In this document: piece by piece, positions 56,464 to 64,000 of the stretch
Numbering within the stretch: the first letter of the stretch is position 1
How the letters are laid out: every line of letters starts with the position of its first letter
Assembly: GCA_021740625.1 (NCBI GenBank)
Contig: JAIOZK010000014.1
Coordinates: 44,320 to 108,319 of the forward strand
Source: Bacteroidales bacterium
GTDB lineage: Bacteria > Bacteroidota > Bacteroidia > Bacteroidales > JAIOZK01
Direction of reading: 5' to 3'
Length of the DNA stretch: 64,000 nucleotides
Translations under genes and position numbers: made by a program
The notes under the pieces: model-generated
What the model saw: only the letters and a program-made list of their open reading frames with translations
Databases searched by the model: none
Told to the model about the DNA's origin: nothing

Positions 56464-57141
56464 ATGGCGAAAGGAAAAGAGAAAAATAAAGAAGAACTGG
56501 AGAAGGAAACCAAAACAACTGAAAGCAAATCTCCGGATGATTATGCGGGGAAAGAAGCAGGATCCAGGAATCAGTTCGGAGAGGAAGAAAAAAAATCACC
56601 CGACGATTTTGATGCAGGTCAAGACAAAGAAGCTGAAGCAAAAGAAAAGCAGGACAAAAAAGGCAGGAAGAAAGACAAGAAAAAGGTCAAAGTAGATGAG
56701 CTGGAAGAAAAGCTAAACGGACTCAACGACAAATACCTGCGCCTTTATTCCGAATTTGACAATTTCCGAAAAAGGACCATGAAAGAAAAGGTCGAACTCA
56801 GGAGTACTGCAGCCCAGGAACTCATCGAAGATCTTTTGCCTGTGCTGGATGATTTTGAAAGAGCCATCAAATCTATCGAAGAAAGTGATCTGGAGCAATC
56901 CAAAGACATCAAGGAAGGAATCCTTTTGATCTATAATAAATTCAAATCCACCCTTAAGGCAAAAGGCCTGGAAGAAATCGATACAAAAGAAAAAGAATTC
57001 GATACGGATTTTCACGAAGCCGTTACCCAGATCCCTGCCCCCGATAAAAAACTCAAAGGAAAGGTTGTTGACGAGATCCAGAAAGGCTACCTGCTCAACG
57101 GAAAAGTGATCAGGTTTGCCAAAGTTGTTGTAGGAAGCTAA
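56464..57141 (+). CDS. grpE: Nucleotide exchange factor GrpE
   Basis: 225 residues. An unusual about 75-residue charged N-terminus (Lys/Glu/Asp-rich, 'KSPDDYAGK' and 'KSPDDFDAG' near-repeats) precedes the GrpE core: the coiled coil '[25 protein letters not shown]' region, 'DDFERAIKS', and the beta domain '[17 protein letters not shown]'. It drives nucleotide exchange on DnaK. DnaJ follows after 11 bases, so the two form a co-chaperone operon; dnaK is not in the window. Confidence 0.95.
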   Translation: MAKGKEKNKEELEKETKTTESKSPDDYAGKEAGSRNQFGEEEKKSPDDFDAGQDKEAEAKEKQDKKGRKKDKKKVKVDELEEKLNGLNDKYLRLYSEFDNFRKRTMKEKVELRSTAAQELIEDLLPVLDDFERAIKSIEESDLEQSKDIKEGILLIYNKFKSTLKAKGLEEIDTKEKEFDTDFHEAVTQIPAPDKKLKGKVVDEIQKGYLLNGKVIRFAKVVVGS

Positions 57142-57152
57142 ACAAACATTTC

Positions 57153-58310
57153 ATGACCAAAAGAGATTATTACGAAGTACTTGAAATTGACCGCGATGCC
57201 TCGGAGGTGGAAATCAAGAAAGCCTACCGCAAAATGGCTTTGAAATACCATCCCGACAAAAACCCGGGCGATGCCAAAGCCGAAGAACAATTCAAGGAAG
57301 CTGCCGAAGCCTACGAGGTATTGCGCGATCCCGATAAAAAAGCAAGATACGACCGTTTCGGTCACGACGGCCTGCGCGGCAACGGAGGCTTTGGTGGTGG
57401 TGCCGGCATGTCGATGGATGATATCTTCAGCCAGTTCGGCGATATCTTTGGTGAGGCTTTCGGCGGAGGTTTCGGAGGTTTCGGAAGTACCCACAGCCGC
57501 TCTCGCAGAAGAGTGAACCGGGGTACCAATATCCGCGTAAAAGTAAAACTCAGCCTTGCGGAAGTAGCCAAAGGCGTCACCAAAAAAATCAAGGTCAATA
57601 AATATGTAGGTTGCGAAGCCTGCAACGGAAGCGGCGCCAAGGGCGGCGAATCATATTCAACCTGCTCCACCTGTGGCGGCCGTGGCCAGGTAACCCAGGT
57701 AACCAATACTTTCCTTGGGCAAATGCAGACCACTTCTGCTTGTCCGACCTGCGGCGGCGAAGGACAGGTGATCACACACAAATGCCCCGAATGTGCCGGC
57801 AACGGCATTGTGAAAGGACAGGAAGTTATTGAGCTGAAAATTCCGGCGGGTGTTACCGAAGGCATGCAGCTTTCTGTAAATGGTAAAGGAAATGCAGGCG
57901 CCCGCGGTGGCATACCCGGCGATCTGATCGTACTGATCGAAGAACTGCCCCACGAGGAACTGGAAAGGGATGGCAACAACATTTTCTACAACAAGTATAT
58001 CAGTTTTCCCGAAGCAGCCCTGGGTACAAGCGTGGAAGTCCCGACCATTGAAGGAAAGGCAAAGATCAAGATCGATCCCGGCACACAATCCGGAAAAATC
58101 CTCCGGCTGAAAGGCAAAGGGATCCCTGAGATCAATGGCTATGGAACCGGCGATCTGCTGGTAACCATCAATGTATGGACCCCCAGGAACATGTCTACGG
58201 AAGAAAAGAAAAGCATGGAGCAATTCATGCAATCGGAGAACTTTCAGCCTAAACCCACCACAAAAGACAAAAGTTTCTTCGACCGCATGAAAGAGTATTT
58301 TACTTCGTAA
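57153..58310 (+). CDS. dnaJ: Chaperone DnaJ
   Basis: 385 residues. J domain with HPD ('[11 protein letters not shown]'), Gly/Phe-rich region (about 70-115), four CxxCxGxG zinc repeats ('CEACNGSG', 'CSTCGGRG', 'CPTCGGEG', 'CPECAGNG') and two beta-rich client domains. It delivers substrates to DnaK and stimulates its ATPase. Confidence 0.97.
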   Translation: MTKRDYYEVLEIDRDASEVEIKKAYRKMALKYHPDKNPGDAKAEEQFKEAAEAYEVLRDPDKKARYDRFGHDGLRGNGGFGGGAGMSMDDIFSQFGDIFGEAFGGGFGGFGSTHSRSRRRVNRGTNIRVKVKLSLAEVAKGVTKKIKVNKYVGCEACNGSGAKGGESYSTCSTCGGRGQVTQVTNTFLGQMQTTSACPTCGGEGQVITHKCPECAGNGIVKGQEVIELKIPAGVTEGMQLSVNGKGNAGARGGIPGDLIVLIEELPHEELERDGNNIFYNKYISFPEAALGTSVEVPTIEGKAKIKIDPGTQSGKILRLKGKGIPEINGYGTGDLLVTINVWTPRNMSTEEKKSMEQFMQSENFQPKPTTKDKSFFDRMKEYFTS

Positions 58311-58319
58311 ATTTGCCCC

Positions 58320-59255
58320 ATGGAAATATTGACGGCCGAAAATGTAAGCAAGGAATTTTCAAATCACAAAGCCCTGGATGCTTTCAGCATCAGCATTCCG
58401 CAACAGAGTATTTTCGGCCTGCTGGGACCGAACGGCGCCGGCAAGACCACTTTCATACGCATCATCAACCAGATCCTGAACCCTGATACCGGCAAGATCT
58501 TTCTGAATGGGGAAAGGCTTCGCCCCAAACACATCGCAAGCATAGGATATCTCCCTGAAGAAAGAGGTCTTTATAAAAAGATGAAAGTGGGCGAACAAGC
58601 CCTTTACCTGGCACAACTCAAAGGGATCACGAAAAAAGATGCCACCGAAAAGCTGAAGGACTGGTTCCGGAAATTCGATATCCTCCCCTGGTGGAACCGG
58701 AAAGTGGAAGAACTTTCCAAAGGGATGCAGCAAAAGATACAATTCGTGGTTACGGTTTTGCATAACCCCAAACTGCTGATATTCGACGAACCTTTCAGTG
58801 GCTTCGATCCCATCAATGTGAACATCCTGAAAGATGAAATTCTGAAACTTCGTGAAGAGGGCGCCACCATCATTTTCAGCACGCACAACATGTCCTCGGT
58901 AGAAGAGCTATGCGACAACATCGTCCTCATCGACAATGCAAAAAAGATCCTGGAAGGCCGGGTGGATGACCTGAAAATGGAATTCAAATCCGATGTATAC
59001 GAATTAATACTGAAAGGATCCGGGACCAGACTGAAAGGCATCCTTCCGGATGCATATGAAATGATTTCCGTACAGGCCATCAACGGATTAAAGGAAGTAC
59101 GCGTGAAACTTCCTGCCGGCAGCAGCCCCAATGAACTTTTGCAGACCCTTATTCCGGAATTCGAAATTCACTCCTTTCATGAGATCCTCCCCAGCATGAA
59201 CGATATTTTCATTGAACAGGTAAACAAGAATAAAACGAAATACAAAGCAGGTTAA
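58320..59255 (+). CDS. ABC transporter ATP-binding protein (NatA-like)
   Basis: 311 residues. Walker A 'GPNGAGKTT' (36-44), signature 'LSKGMQQK', Walker B 'LLIFDEPFSGFDP', H-loop 'STHNMSS'. The C-terminal part (from about 220) resembles the DUF4162-type extension of NatA-like exporters. It abuts the permease gene with no gap. Confidence 0.92.
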   Translation: MEILTAENVSKEFSNHKALDAFSISIPQQSIFGLLGPNGAGKTTFIRIINQILNPDTGKIFLNGERLRPKHIASIGYLPEERGLYKKMKVGEQALYLAQLKGITKKDATEKLKDWFRKFDILPWWNRKVEELSKGMQQKIQFVVTVLHNPKLLIFDEPFSGFDPINVNILKDEILKLREEGATIIFSTHNMSSVEELCDNIVLIDNAKKILEGRVDDLKMEFKSDVYELILKGSGTRLKGILPDAYEMISVQAINGLKEVRVKLPAGSSPNELLQTLIPEFEIHSFHEILPSMNDIFIEQVNKNKTKYKAG

Positions 59256-60584
59256 ATGGGCAAAACATCACTGATCATACAAAGGGAATACCTGAGCCGT
59301 GTGAAGAAAAAGAGCTTCATCATCATGTCCATCCTGGGCCCCCTGCTCATGGCCGCCATGATGATCGTCCCCATTTACGTGGCCACCCTCGAAAGCGATG
59401 AAGAAAAAAATATCGAGATACTCGATGAAACCGGCTGGTTTTACAATAAGTTCAAAGACAAAGACAAGCTCAAGTTTACCTATACTTTTACCGATCTGGA
59501 AACGGCCAAACAGGAGTTCTTTGAAAAAGAGATACACGCCCTGTTGTATATACCAAAAACCGAATTATCACTGCCCACTACAGCCACACTCTATTCCGAC
59601 AAACAGGTGAACATCCAGGTGAAGGATTACCTGGAAAACATCATGGAAACTGTGGTAGAGAACAAGAAACTTGAAGCTTCCGGAATTGATCCGCAGGTAC
59701 TCAAATCCGCTGAAGTGAATTTCCGGCTAAGCACCATGACGATCGAAGAAGACGGCGAGGAAAAGAAATCCTTTACGGAAGTAAGTATGGTACTGGGCAT
59801 CTTCGCCGGCATCATGATCTACTTTTTCATTTTCCTTTTTGGTGCACAGGTGATGCGGGGTGTGATCGAAGAAAAGACCAGCCGCATCGTGGAGATCATC
59901 GTTTCTTCCGTCAGGCCTTTCCAGTTGATGATGGGAAAGATCGTTGGTATTGCTCTGGTAGGACTGACTCAGTTCCTGATCTGGATCGTTTTTACCCTGA
60001 TCATCGTTACGGGTTTTACGACTGCCTTTTCCGATAAGCTTCCTGCCGAAACGGCGGAAAAGTTCAGTGCCGGCAACCAACTCATGCAGGTAGAACAACT
60101 GCAGCAAAATGCCCCTTCCCAGGATGAGATCACAAAGGTATTCGAGGCCATCTTTTCGGTGAACTACAATGTGATGATCTTCAGTTTCATCATTTATTTT
60201 CTCGGTGGGTATTTATTGTACGCAGCTCTCTTTGCGGCCATTGGCTCCGCAGTTGACAACGAGACCGACACCCAGCAATTCATGCTGCCCATCACCATCC
60301 CCATGATCTTCGCCATCATCATGGCACAATTCGTCATCAACAATCCTGAAAGCAGCATGTCCTTCTGGCTCTCCATCATTCCCCTCACCTCTCCCATCAT
60401 CATGATGGTGCGGATTCCCTTTGGGGTGCCTTACTGGGAACTCGGACTTTCCATCGGCCTCCTTATCCTGGGCTTCCTGGCCACCACCTGGCTGGCCGGC
60501 AAGATTTACCGCACCGGCATCCTGATGTATGGGACCAAGGTGAATTACAAAACGCTCTGGAAGTGGATCAGGCTCAGGGACTGA
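59256..60584 (+). CDS. ABC-2 type transporter permease (NatB-like)
   Basis: 442 residues. One N-terminal helix ('SFIIMSILGPLLMAAMMIVP' region), a soluble extracytoplasmic domain (about 45-170), then five helices from about 180 ('GVIEEKTSRIVEIIVSSVRPFQLMMGKI' is the ABC-2 gate region). It forms an exporter with the adjacent ATPase; the NatAB group exports sodium or other small substrates, but the substrate is not assigned here. Confidence 0.9.
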   Translation: MGKTSLIIQREYLSRVKKKSFIIMSILGPLLMAAMMIVPIYVATLESDEEKNIEILDETGWFYNKFKDKDKLKFTYTFTDLETAKQEFFEKEIHALLYIPKTELSLPTTATLYSDKQVNIQVKDYLENIMETVVENKKLEASGIDPQVLKSAEVNFRLSTMTIEEDGEEKKSFTEVSMVLGIFAGIMIYFFIFLFGAQVMRGVIEEKTSRIVEIIVSSVRPFQLMMGKIVGIALVGLTQFLIWIVFTLIIVTGFTTAFSDKLPAETAEKFSAGNQLMQVEQLQQNAPSQDEITKVFEAIFSVNYNVMIFSFIIYFLGGYLLYAALFAAIGSAVDNETDTQQFMLPITIPMIFAIIMAQFVINNPESSMSFWLSIIPLTSPIIMMVRIPFGVPYWELGLSIGLLILGFLATTWLAGKIYRTGILMYGTKVNYKTLWKWIRLRD

Positions 60585-60609
60585 GGGATGTAGCGATGTA
60601 GGGATTGAA

Positions 60610-60665
60610 CGATTGCACGATGTAGCGATTGGGGGCACTTCGAATATCTTTACATCGCGCAATCG
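60610..60665. repeat. Imperfect inverted repeat, 15-base arms, one mismatch
   Basis: Arms CGATTGCACGATGTA and TACATCGCGCAATCG around a 26-base loop, 26 bases after the permease stop. No U-run follows, so a terminator role is not supported by sequence alone. Confidence 0.6.
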
Positions 60666-60935
60666 GCCAATCGATACATCAAAATCATTCAATTGCAATT
60701 GGACGGTGTAGCGATTTTTGGGGGCAGGTACAGATTATCGGGATCACAGAGGCCACAGAGGACCCTAAATGAAATTAACCCCCAAATGATTCAAACCTCC
60801 CGGAAACCCAACAAACATTTCAGATTTTAAAAACCTGAGAGGTTTACGAGCCCCTCTCCAAGGGTCTCTTTCGCCCATGCTACCTATATCGCTCATTTGC
60901 AAAACCCCGGGCAACTATTTTATCCCCTCCCGGTC

Positions 60936-60966
60936 TTTCAAAAAGTCCATACTTATACTATATTTG
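60936..60966 (+). promoter_or_regulatory. Promoter (TTTC, 19 bases, TATATTTG) of the 61006 surface protein gene
   Basis: -33 TTTC at 60936-60939 and a perfect -7 TATATTTG at 60959-60966, with a 19-base spacer, 39 bases before the ATG at 61006. Confidence 0.55.
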
Positions 60967-61005
60967 TATGGCACTTTACAGTATATATTATTTACTCAGG
61001 AAGCC

Positions 61006-64000
61006 ATGCTTTTTTTTGCTCAAAGAACTACTGTTTATACCTTCAGACTGATAATTGCCGTTGTCATTGTTTTTATTTCACAATTATCTTTTGGACAATT
61101 GGTGATTGATAAATCACTGACTCCTGAACAATTGGTTCAACAGGTATTGATAGGTTCGGGTGTAACCGTTTCAAATGTAATCTACACAGGGAAAGCAGAT
61201 TCAGCATTGGGACAATTCATGAATGGAAATACCACAAACCTGGGTATTGATGAAGGTATCGTTTTGTCATCGGGAGATGTAGACCTGATACCTGGTCCGG
61301 CTAATGGGCCAAATGCAAGTGTCAACAACGGAGAACCAGGTGATGAAGACCTTGATGAACTTGAAGGTGTTCTGGGAACAAATGATGCCTCTACCCTGGA
61401 GTTTGATTTTATACCCCAAAGTGATACCCTGACTTTTAGCTATGTGTTTGGTTCAGAGGAATACCCGGAATTCGTCAACCAGTTCAACGATGTTTTTGCT
61501 TTTTTTATAACAGGTCATAATCCCAATGGTCCTGATTATGTGAATGAAAACATTGCATTGATTCCAGGGACAAACCTGCCTGTTACCATTAATAACATTA
61601 ACAATGGGCCTGCTAATAATGGACCATGTACTAATTGTGAGTATTATATCAACAACTCCAATGGTTTAACAATTGTTTATGACGGGTTTACAACAGTTCT
61701 CACAGCAACTGCAGTTCTTACGCCCTGTTCAACCTATCACATGAAGCTATCTGTTGCAGATGATCTGGATTTTGCATACGATTCTGGCGTCTTCCTCGAG
61801 GCCAACAGCTTCTCCGCACAGGGTTTAAACATCACCCAGAATTTTACTCAATCCGGGGATAATTATGGGAACACCATTGAAGGTTGCAATGACCAAATCA
61901 TTCATTTTGAGTTATATGAAGCACTTCCTAATGATTATGTAATTGGATTGACTTATGGTGGCACAGCCACACCTGGCGTCGATTACCCGGCGCAACCGGA
62001 TTCCATTGTGATACCCGCCGGATCAACCATTGACTCCATTATCATTGCTCCTTACCAAGACAATACCATCGAACCTACAGAAAGTATTATCATTGGCCTG
62101 GACTATGAATCTGCCTGCCAGACGGAAAATGATACGATTTATACCCAGATACTCGATAACAGCATTGCCTTTTCGGGATTGGACACGCTCTATTGCACGG
62201 ATGATGATCCTGATACGTTGAGTTTCTATCCACCGGATGCAAAGATATCAGGTCCTGGCATGGTAGACAGTGTCTTTTATCCGGATCAGGCAGATATCGG
62301 CCTGAACCAGGTCTTTTGTACCAAATATTTTATAGATACTACAAGTATTCCTTATGATACCGTCTGCACCAACCAGCTCATGCTGGAAACCACCGTAGGT
62401 CAGGCAGTCTATGCCTTTGCCGGCTCGGATACCAGCATGTGCCAGGGCGATCCTCTTGACTTCTCAGGGCTTGAACAATTACCTGATACGGCAGATTGCG
62501 ATTCCCTTTTGTGGATAGGCGGTGCAGGTACTTTCAGTGATCGCCGGGAATTACATCCAATTTATTTCTCCACTCCGGATGATCTCGGCGCATTGCAATT
62601 GGGAATCGTAGCCTATGGGGTTCCCCCCTGCGGAAATGATACTTCTTACATGACTCTGCAGGTTGATTCCATCCCCGATGGATATTTCAACGCTGTCCCG
62701 ATTGATACTTGTTGCACCAATTCGATTATTCAATTTACAGGAAACAGTACCTGCATCATCACCCAATGGGAATGGGACTTCGGAGATGGCAGTCCGCTGG
62801 CCTATGGACAGGTAGTGACCCATCAATACGATAATCCGGGAGATTATACGGTTACCATGACGCTCTACAACCAATACGGATGTACCGGAAGCCAGTCTAC
62901 GGTCAAAGTTGTGGAAGACGTGGATGAAGAAATCATCACCGATACCATCGCCTGCCTGGATGAAACCCACTTTTTTGAAGGAACCGGAGATATCACCTTT
63001 ACGGATTATGAATGGGATTTCGGGGACGGGGATACGGCCTCCGGCAGGAATGTCACCCATGTTTATACCAGTCCGGGAAGCTATACCGTTAGACTTGTGG
63101 TCTGCTCTGATACGAATTTTACCACTGTCCAGGTCAGTCCGATGCCGCTTGCCAGTTTTCTCAGCAGCGAACAAGATACTACCTGCACCGACAACGAAAT
63201 TGACTTTACAGGCATTGAGATTACCGGAACAGTTGACAGCTGGCAGTGGGATTTCGGGGATGGGCAAACCGATACGGGGCAGATCGTTTCTCATACTTAT
63301 ACAACACAGGGCGATTATACTATCAGTTTATATTATGGAAATGCCGATGCATGTTATGATACGGTCCAGGAGAATTTACGGATAGAGGAAGTAGATATCG
63401 GATTTAACAGATCACCCAACCCAAGCTGTCATGGAACCCCCATTGTCTTCCAGGGCATTGATTTTAACAACAACACGGATTTCACGCAGTGGACATGGGA
63501 TTTCGGCGACGGGAGCCCCCCGGCCTTTGGACAGAACACGGCACATATTTATGCCAACCCAGGAAGCTATGAGGTTATGCTTGTGGTGTGTACCGATACG
63601 GTGATCCGGTCGGTAACCGTTAACCCCCAGGCCCAGGCCGATGCAGGAGGCAACCAGGCCACATGCGAGGACGTGCCTTTTGATTTCTCCCAGTCCGGCA
63701 CACCCCCTTGGGCAAGCGGTTATGCTTCCATTTACTGGTACGGCGGAGAAGGGTTTTTCAACAATCCCAACGCCATTCAACCCGTGTATACCCCCGGTCC
63801 CACAGAATTAGGACCGGTCACCCTGACCATGGTAGCCTATGGTATCTCACCCTGCGAGAACGATACTTCCACCATGGTAATGAACGTGATAGAAGGCGCC
63901 TATGCATACGCCGGTGCCGATGCCAACGGTTGCTTCGGGACTCCCTTTGATTTTAATTCTGTTTCCGACTCCGCCTTTGCCACCAATTACGATACCCTCT
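61006..64000 (+). CDS. Large T9SS-type surface protein with choice-of-anchor L, Calx-beta-like and PKD domains (3'-truncated)
   Basis: Frame open from ATG 61006 to the window end, 998 complete codons. Signal peptide about 1-31 (LSFGQ). Residues about 37-270 form a choice-of-anchor L domain: 'LTPEQLVQQVLIGSGVTVSN', 'GIVLSSGDVD', 'FGSEEYPEFV' and 'DVFAFFITG'. About 285-370 is a Calx-beta-like strand unit ('YGGTATPGVDYPAQPDSI', 'SIIIAPYQDNT'). From about 560 on come at least four PKD repeats with the WDFGDG signature (near 62770, 63010, 63245 and 63495), interleaved with 'GGAGTF' / 'GGEGFF' blocks repeating at about 300-residue spacing. Such proteins are secreted by T9SS and often mediate adhesion or gliding. 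The sorting domain should be downstream of the window. This gene has no stop in the window. Confidence 0.88.
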   Translation, partial: MLFFAQRTTVYTFRLIIAVVIVFISQLSFGQLVIDKSLTPEQLVQQVLIGSGVTVSNVIYTGKADSALGQFMNGNTTNLGIDEGIVLSSGDVDLIPGPANGPNASVNNGEPGDEDLDELEGVLGTNDASTLEFDFIPQSDTLTFSYVFGSEEYPEFVNQFNDVFAFFITGHNPNGPDYVNENIALIPGTNLPVTINNINNGPANNGPCTNCEYYINNSNGLTIVYDGFTTVLTATAVLTPCSTYHMKLSVADDLDFAYDSGVFLEANSFSAQGLNITQNFTQSGDNYGNTIEGCNDQIIHFELYEALPNDYVIGLTYGGTATPGVDYPAQPDSIVIPAGSTIDSIIIAPYQDNTIEPTESIIIGLDYESACQTENDTIYTQILDNSIAFSGLDTLYCTDDDPDTLSFYPPDAKISGPGMVDSVFYPDQADIGLNQVFCTKYFIDTTSIPYDTVCTNQLMLETTVGQAVYAFAGSDTSMCQGDPLDFSGLEQLPDTADCDSLLWIGGAGTFSDRRELHPIYFSTPDDLGALQLGIVAYGVPPCGNDTSYMTLQVDSIPDGYFNAVPIDTCCTNSIIQFTGNSTCIITQWEWDFGDGSPLAYGQVVTHQYDNPGDYTVTMTLYNQYGCTGSQSTVKVVEDVDEEIITDTIACLDETHFFEGTGDITFTDYEWDFGDGDTASGRNVTHVYTSPGSYTVRLVVCSDTNFTTVQVSPMPLASFLSSEQDTTCTDNEIDFTGIEITGTVDSWQWDFGDGQTDTGQIVSHTYTTQGDYTISLYYGNADACYDTVQENLRIEEVDIGFNRSPNPSCHGTPIVFQGIDFNNNTDFTQWTWDFGDGSPPAFGQNTAHIYANPGSYEVMLVVCTDTVIRSVTVNPQAQADAGGNQATCEDVPFDFSQSGTPPWASGYASIYWYGGEGFFNNPNAIQPVYTPGPTELGPVTLTMVAYGISPCENDTSTMVMNVIEGAYAYAGADANGCFGTPFDFNSVSDSAFATNYDTL

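Larger units (their letters stand above)
60585..61005. other. Intergenic region with a repeat block, an imperfect inverted repeat and a palindrome
   Basis: 421 bases without a gene. 60585-60720 carries repeated GATGTAGCGATT-type words, with 15-base arms 60610-60624 and 60651-60665 that pair except for one base. AAACCT-GAG-AGGTTT at 60831-60845 is a perfect 6-base palindrome of a kind common in this phylum. A promoter lies at 60936-60966. Confidence 0.6.

Overview
The window is a contiguous piece of a Bacteroidota chromosome, probably a free-living member of or near the Bacteroidales. Evidence: several secreted proteins end in type IX secretion (T9SS) C-terminal sorting domains; many genes are preceded by the Bacteroidota promoter element TAnnTTTG; the DUF4290-murA-grpE-dnaJ order is typical of the phylum; purine-rich Shine-Dalgarno sequences are scarce. 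No rRNA, tRNA, CRISPR array, prophage or complete insertion sequence was seen.

Layout. 1-585: 3' part of an RluA-type pseudouridine synthase. 670-4945 (minus): two tandem T9SS-exported trypsin-like proteases, separated by a 148-bp inverted-repeat element whose relative lies at 51345-51496. 5204-12347 (minus): a tight five-gene envelope operon (lipoprotein, T9SS cargo, YadA-head-like fibre, small outer-membrane protein, T9SS lipase-like hydrolase). 12705-18473 (plus): two tandem MFS transporters, the second with a roughly 200-residue insert before its last helix, a lipoprotein alkaline phosphatase, a heptamer repeat array and an HldD-type epimerase. 18510-20563 (minus): a secreted unknown, a MerR-type regulator and an M23 endopeptidase. 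20683-27142 (plus): alaS, a TPR protein, a beta-barrel/SPOR protein and a GNAT/YoaP-type protein. 27396-27911: two decayed genes, then a bidirectional terminator.

28030-47690 (minus) is the core: eno, then an almost unbroken 33-gene str-S10-spc-alpha ribosomal cluster from rpsL to rplQ with fusA, secY, map, infA, a 38-codon rpmJ and rpoA. No tuf gene lies between fusA and rpsJ. The cluster begins at a divergent promoter region and ends at a hairpin terminator.

48027-50468 (plus) is the most unusual locus: three overlapping genes for an isochorismatase-type cysteine hydrolase, a thioredoxin-reductase-like flavoprotein lacking the CxxC centre, and a short RlmN/Cfr-type radical SAM protein that keeps the cluster cysteines and the C-terminal CGQ cysteine but has isoleucine at the methyl-carrier cysteine position. 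51728-60584 (plus) holds a PcrA/UvrD helicase, a DUF4290 protein, a MurA with Asp in place of the catalytic Cys, grpE, dnaJ and an ABC exporter pair. 61006-64000 is the first 998 codons of a large surface protein (choice-of-anchor L, Calx-beta-like and PKD domains), open to the window end.

A family of degenerate short-period arrays (variants of TGGAGGC / TGGATAC / TTGGATA / ATTCGAC) occupies at least six intergenic sites. Most starts were taken at the first ATG; several upstream TTG codons were rejected as starts.
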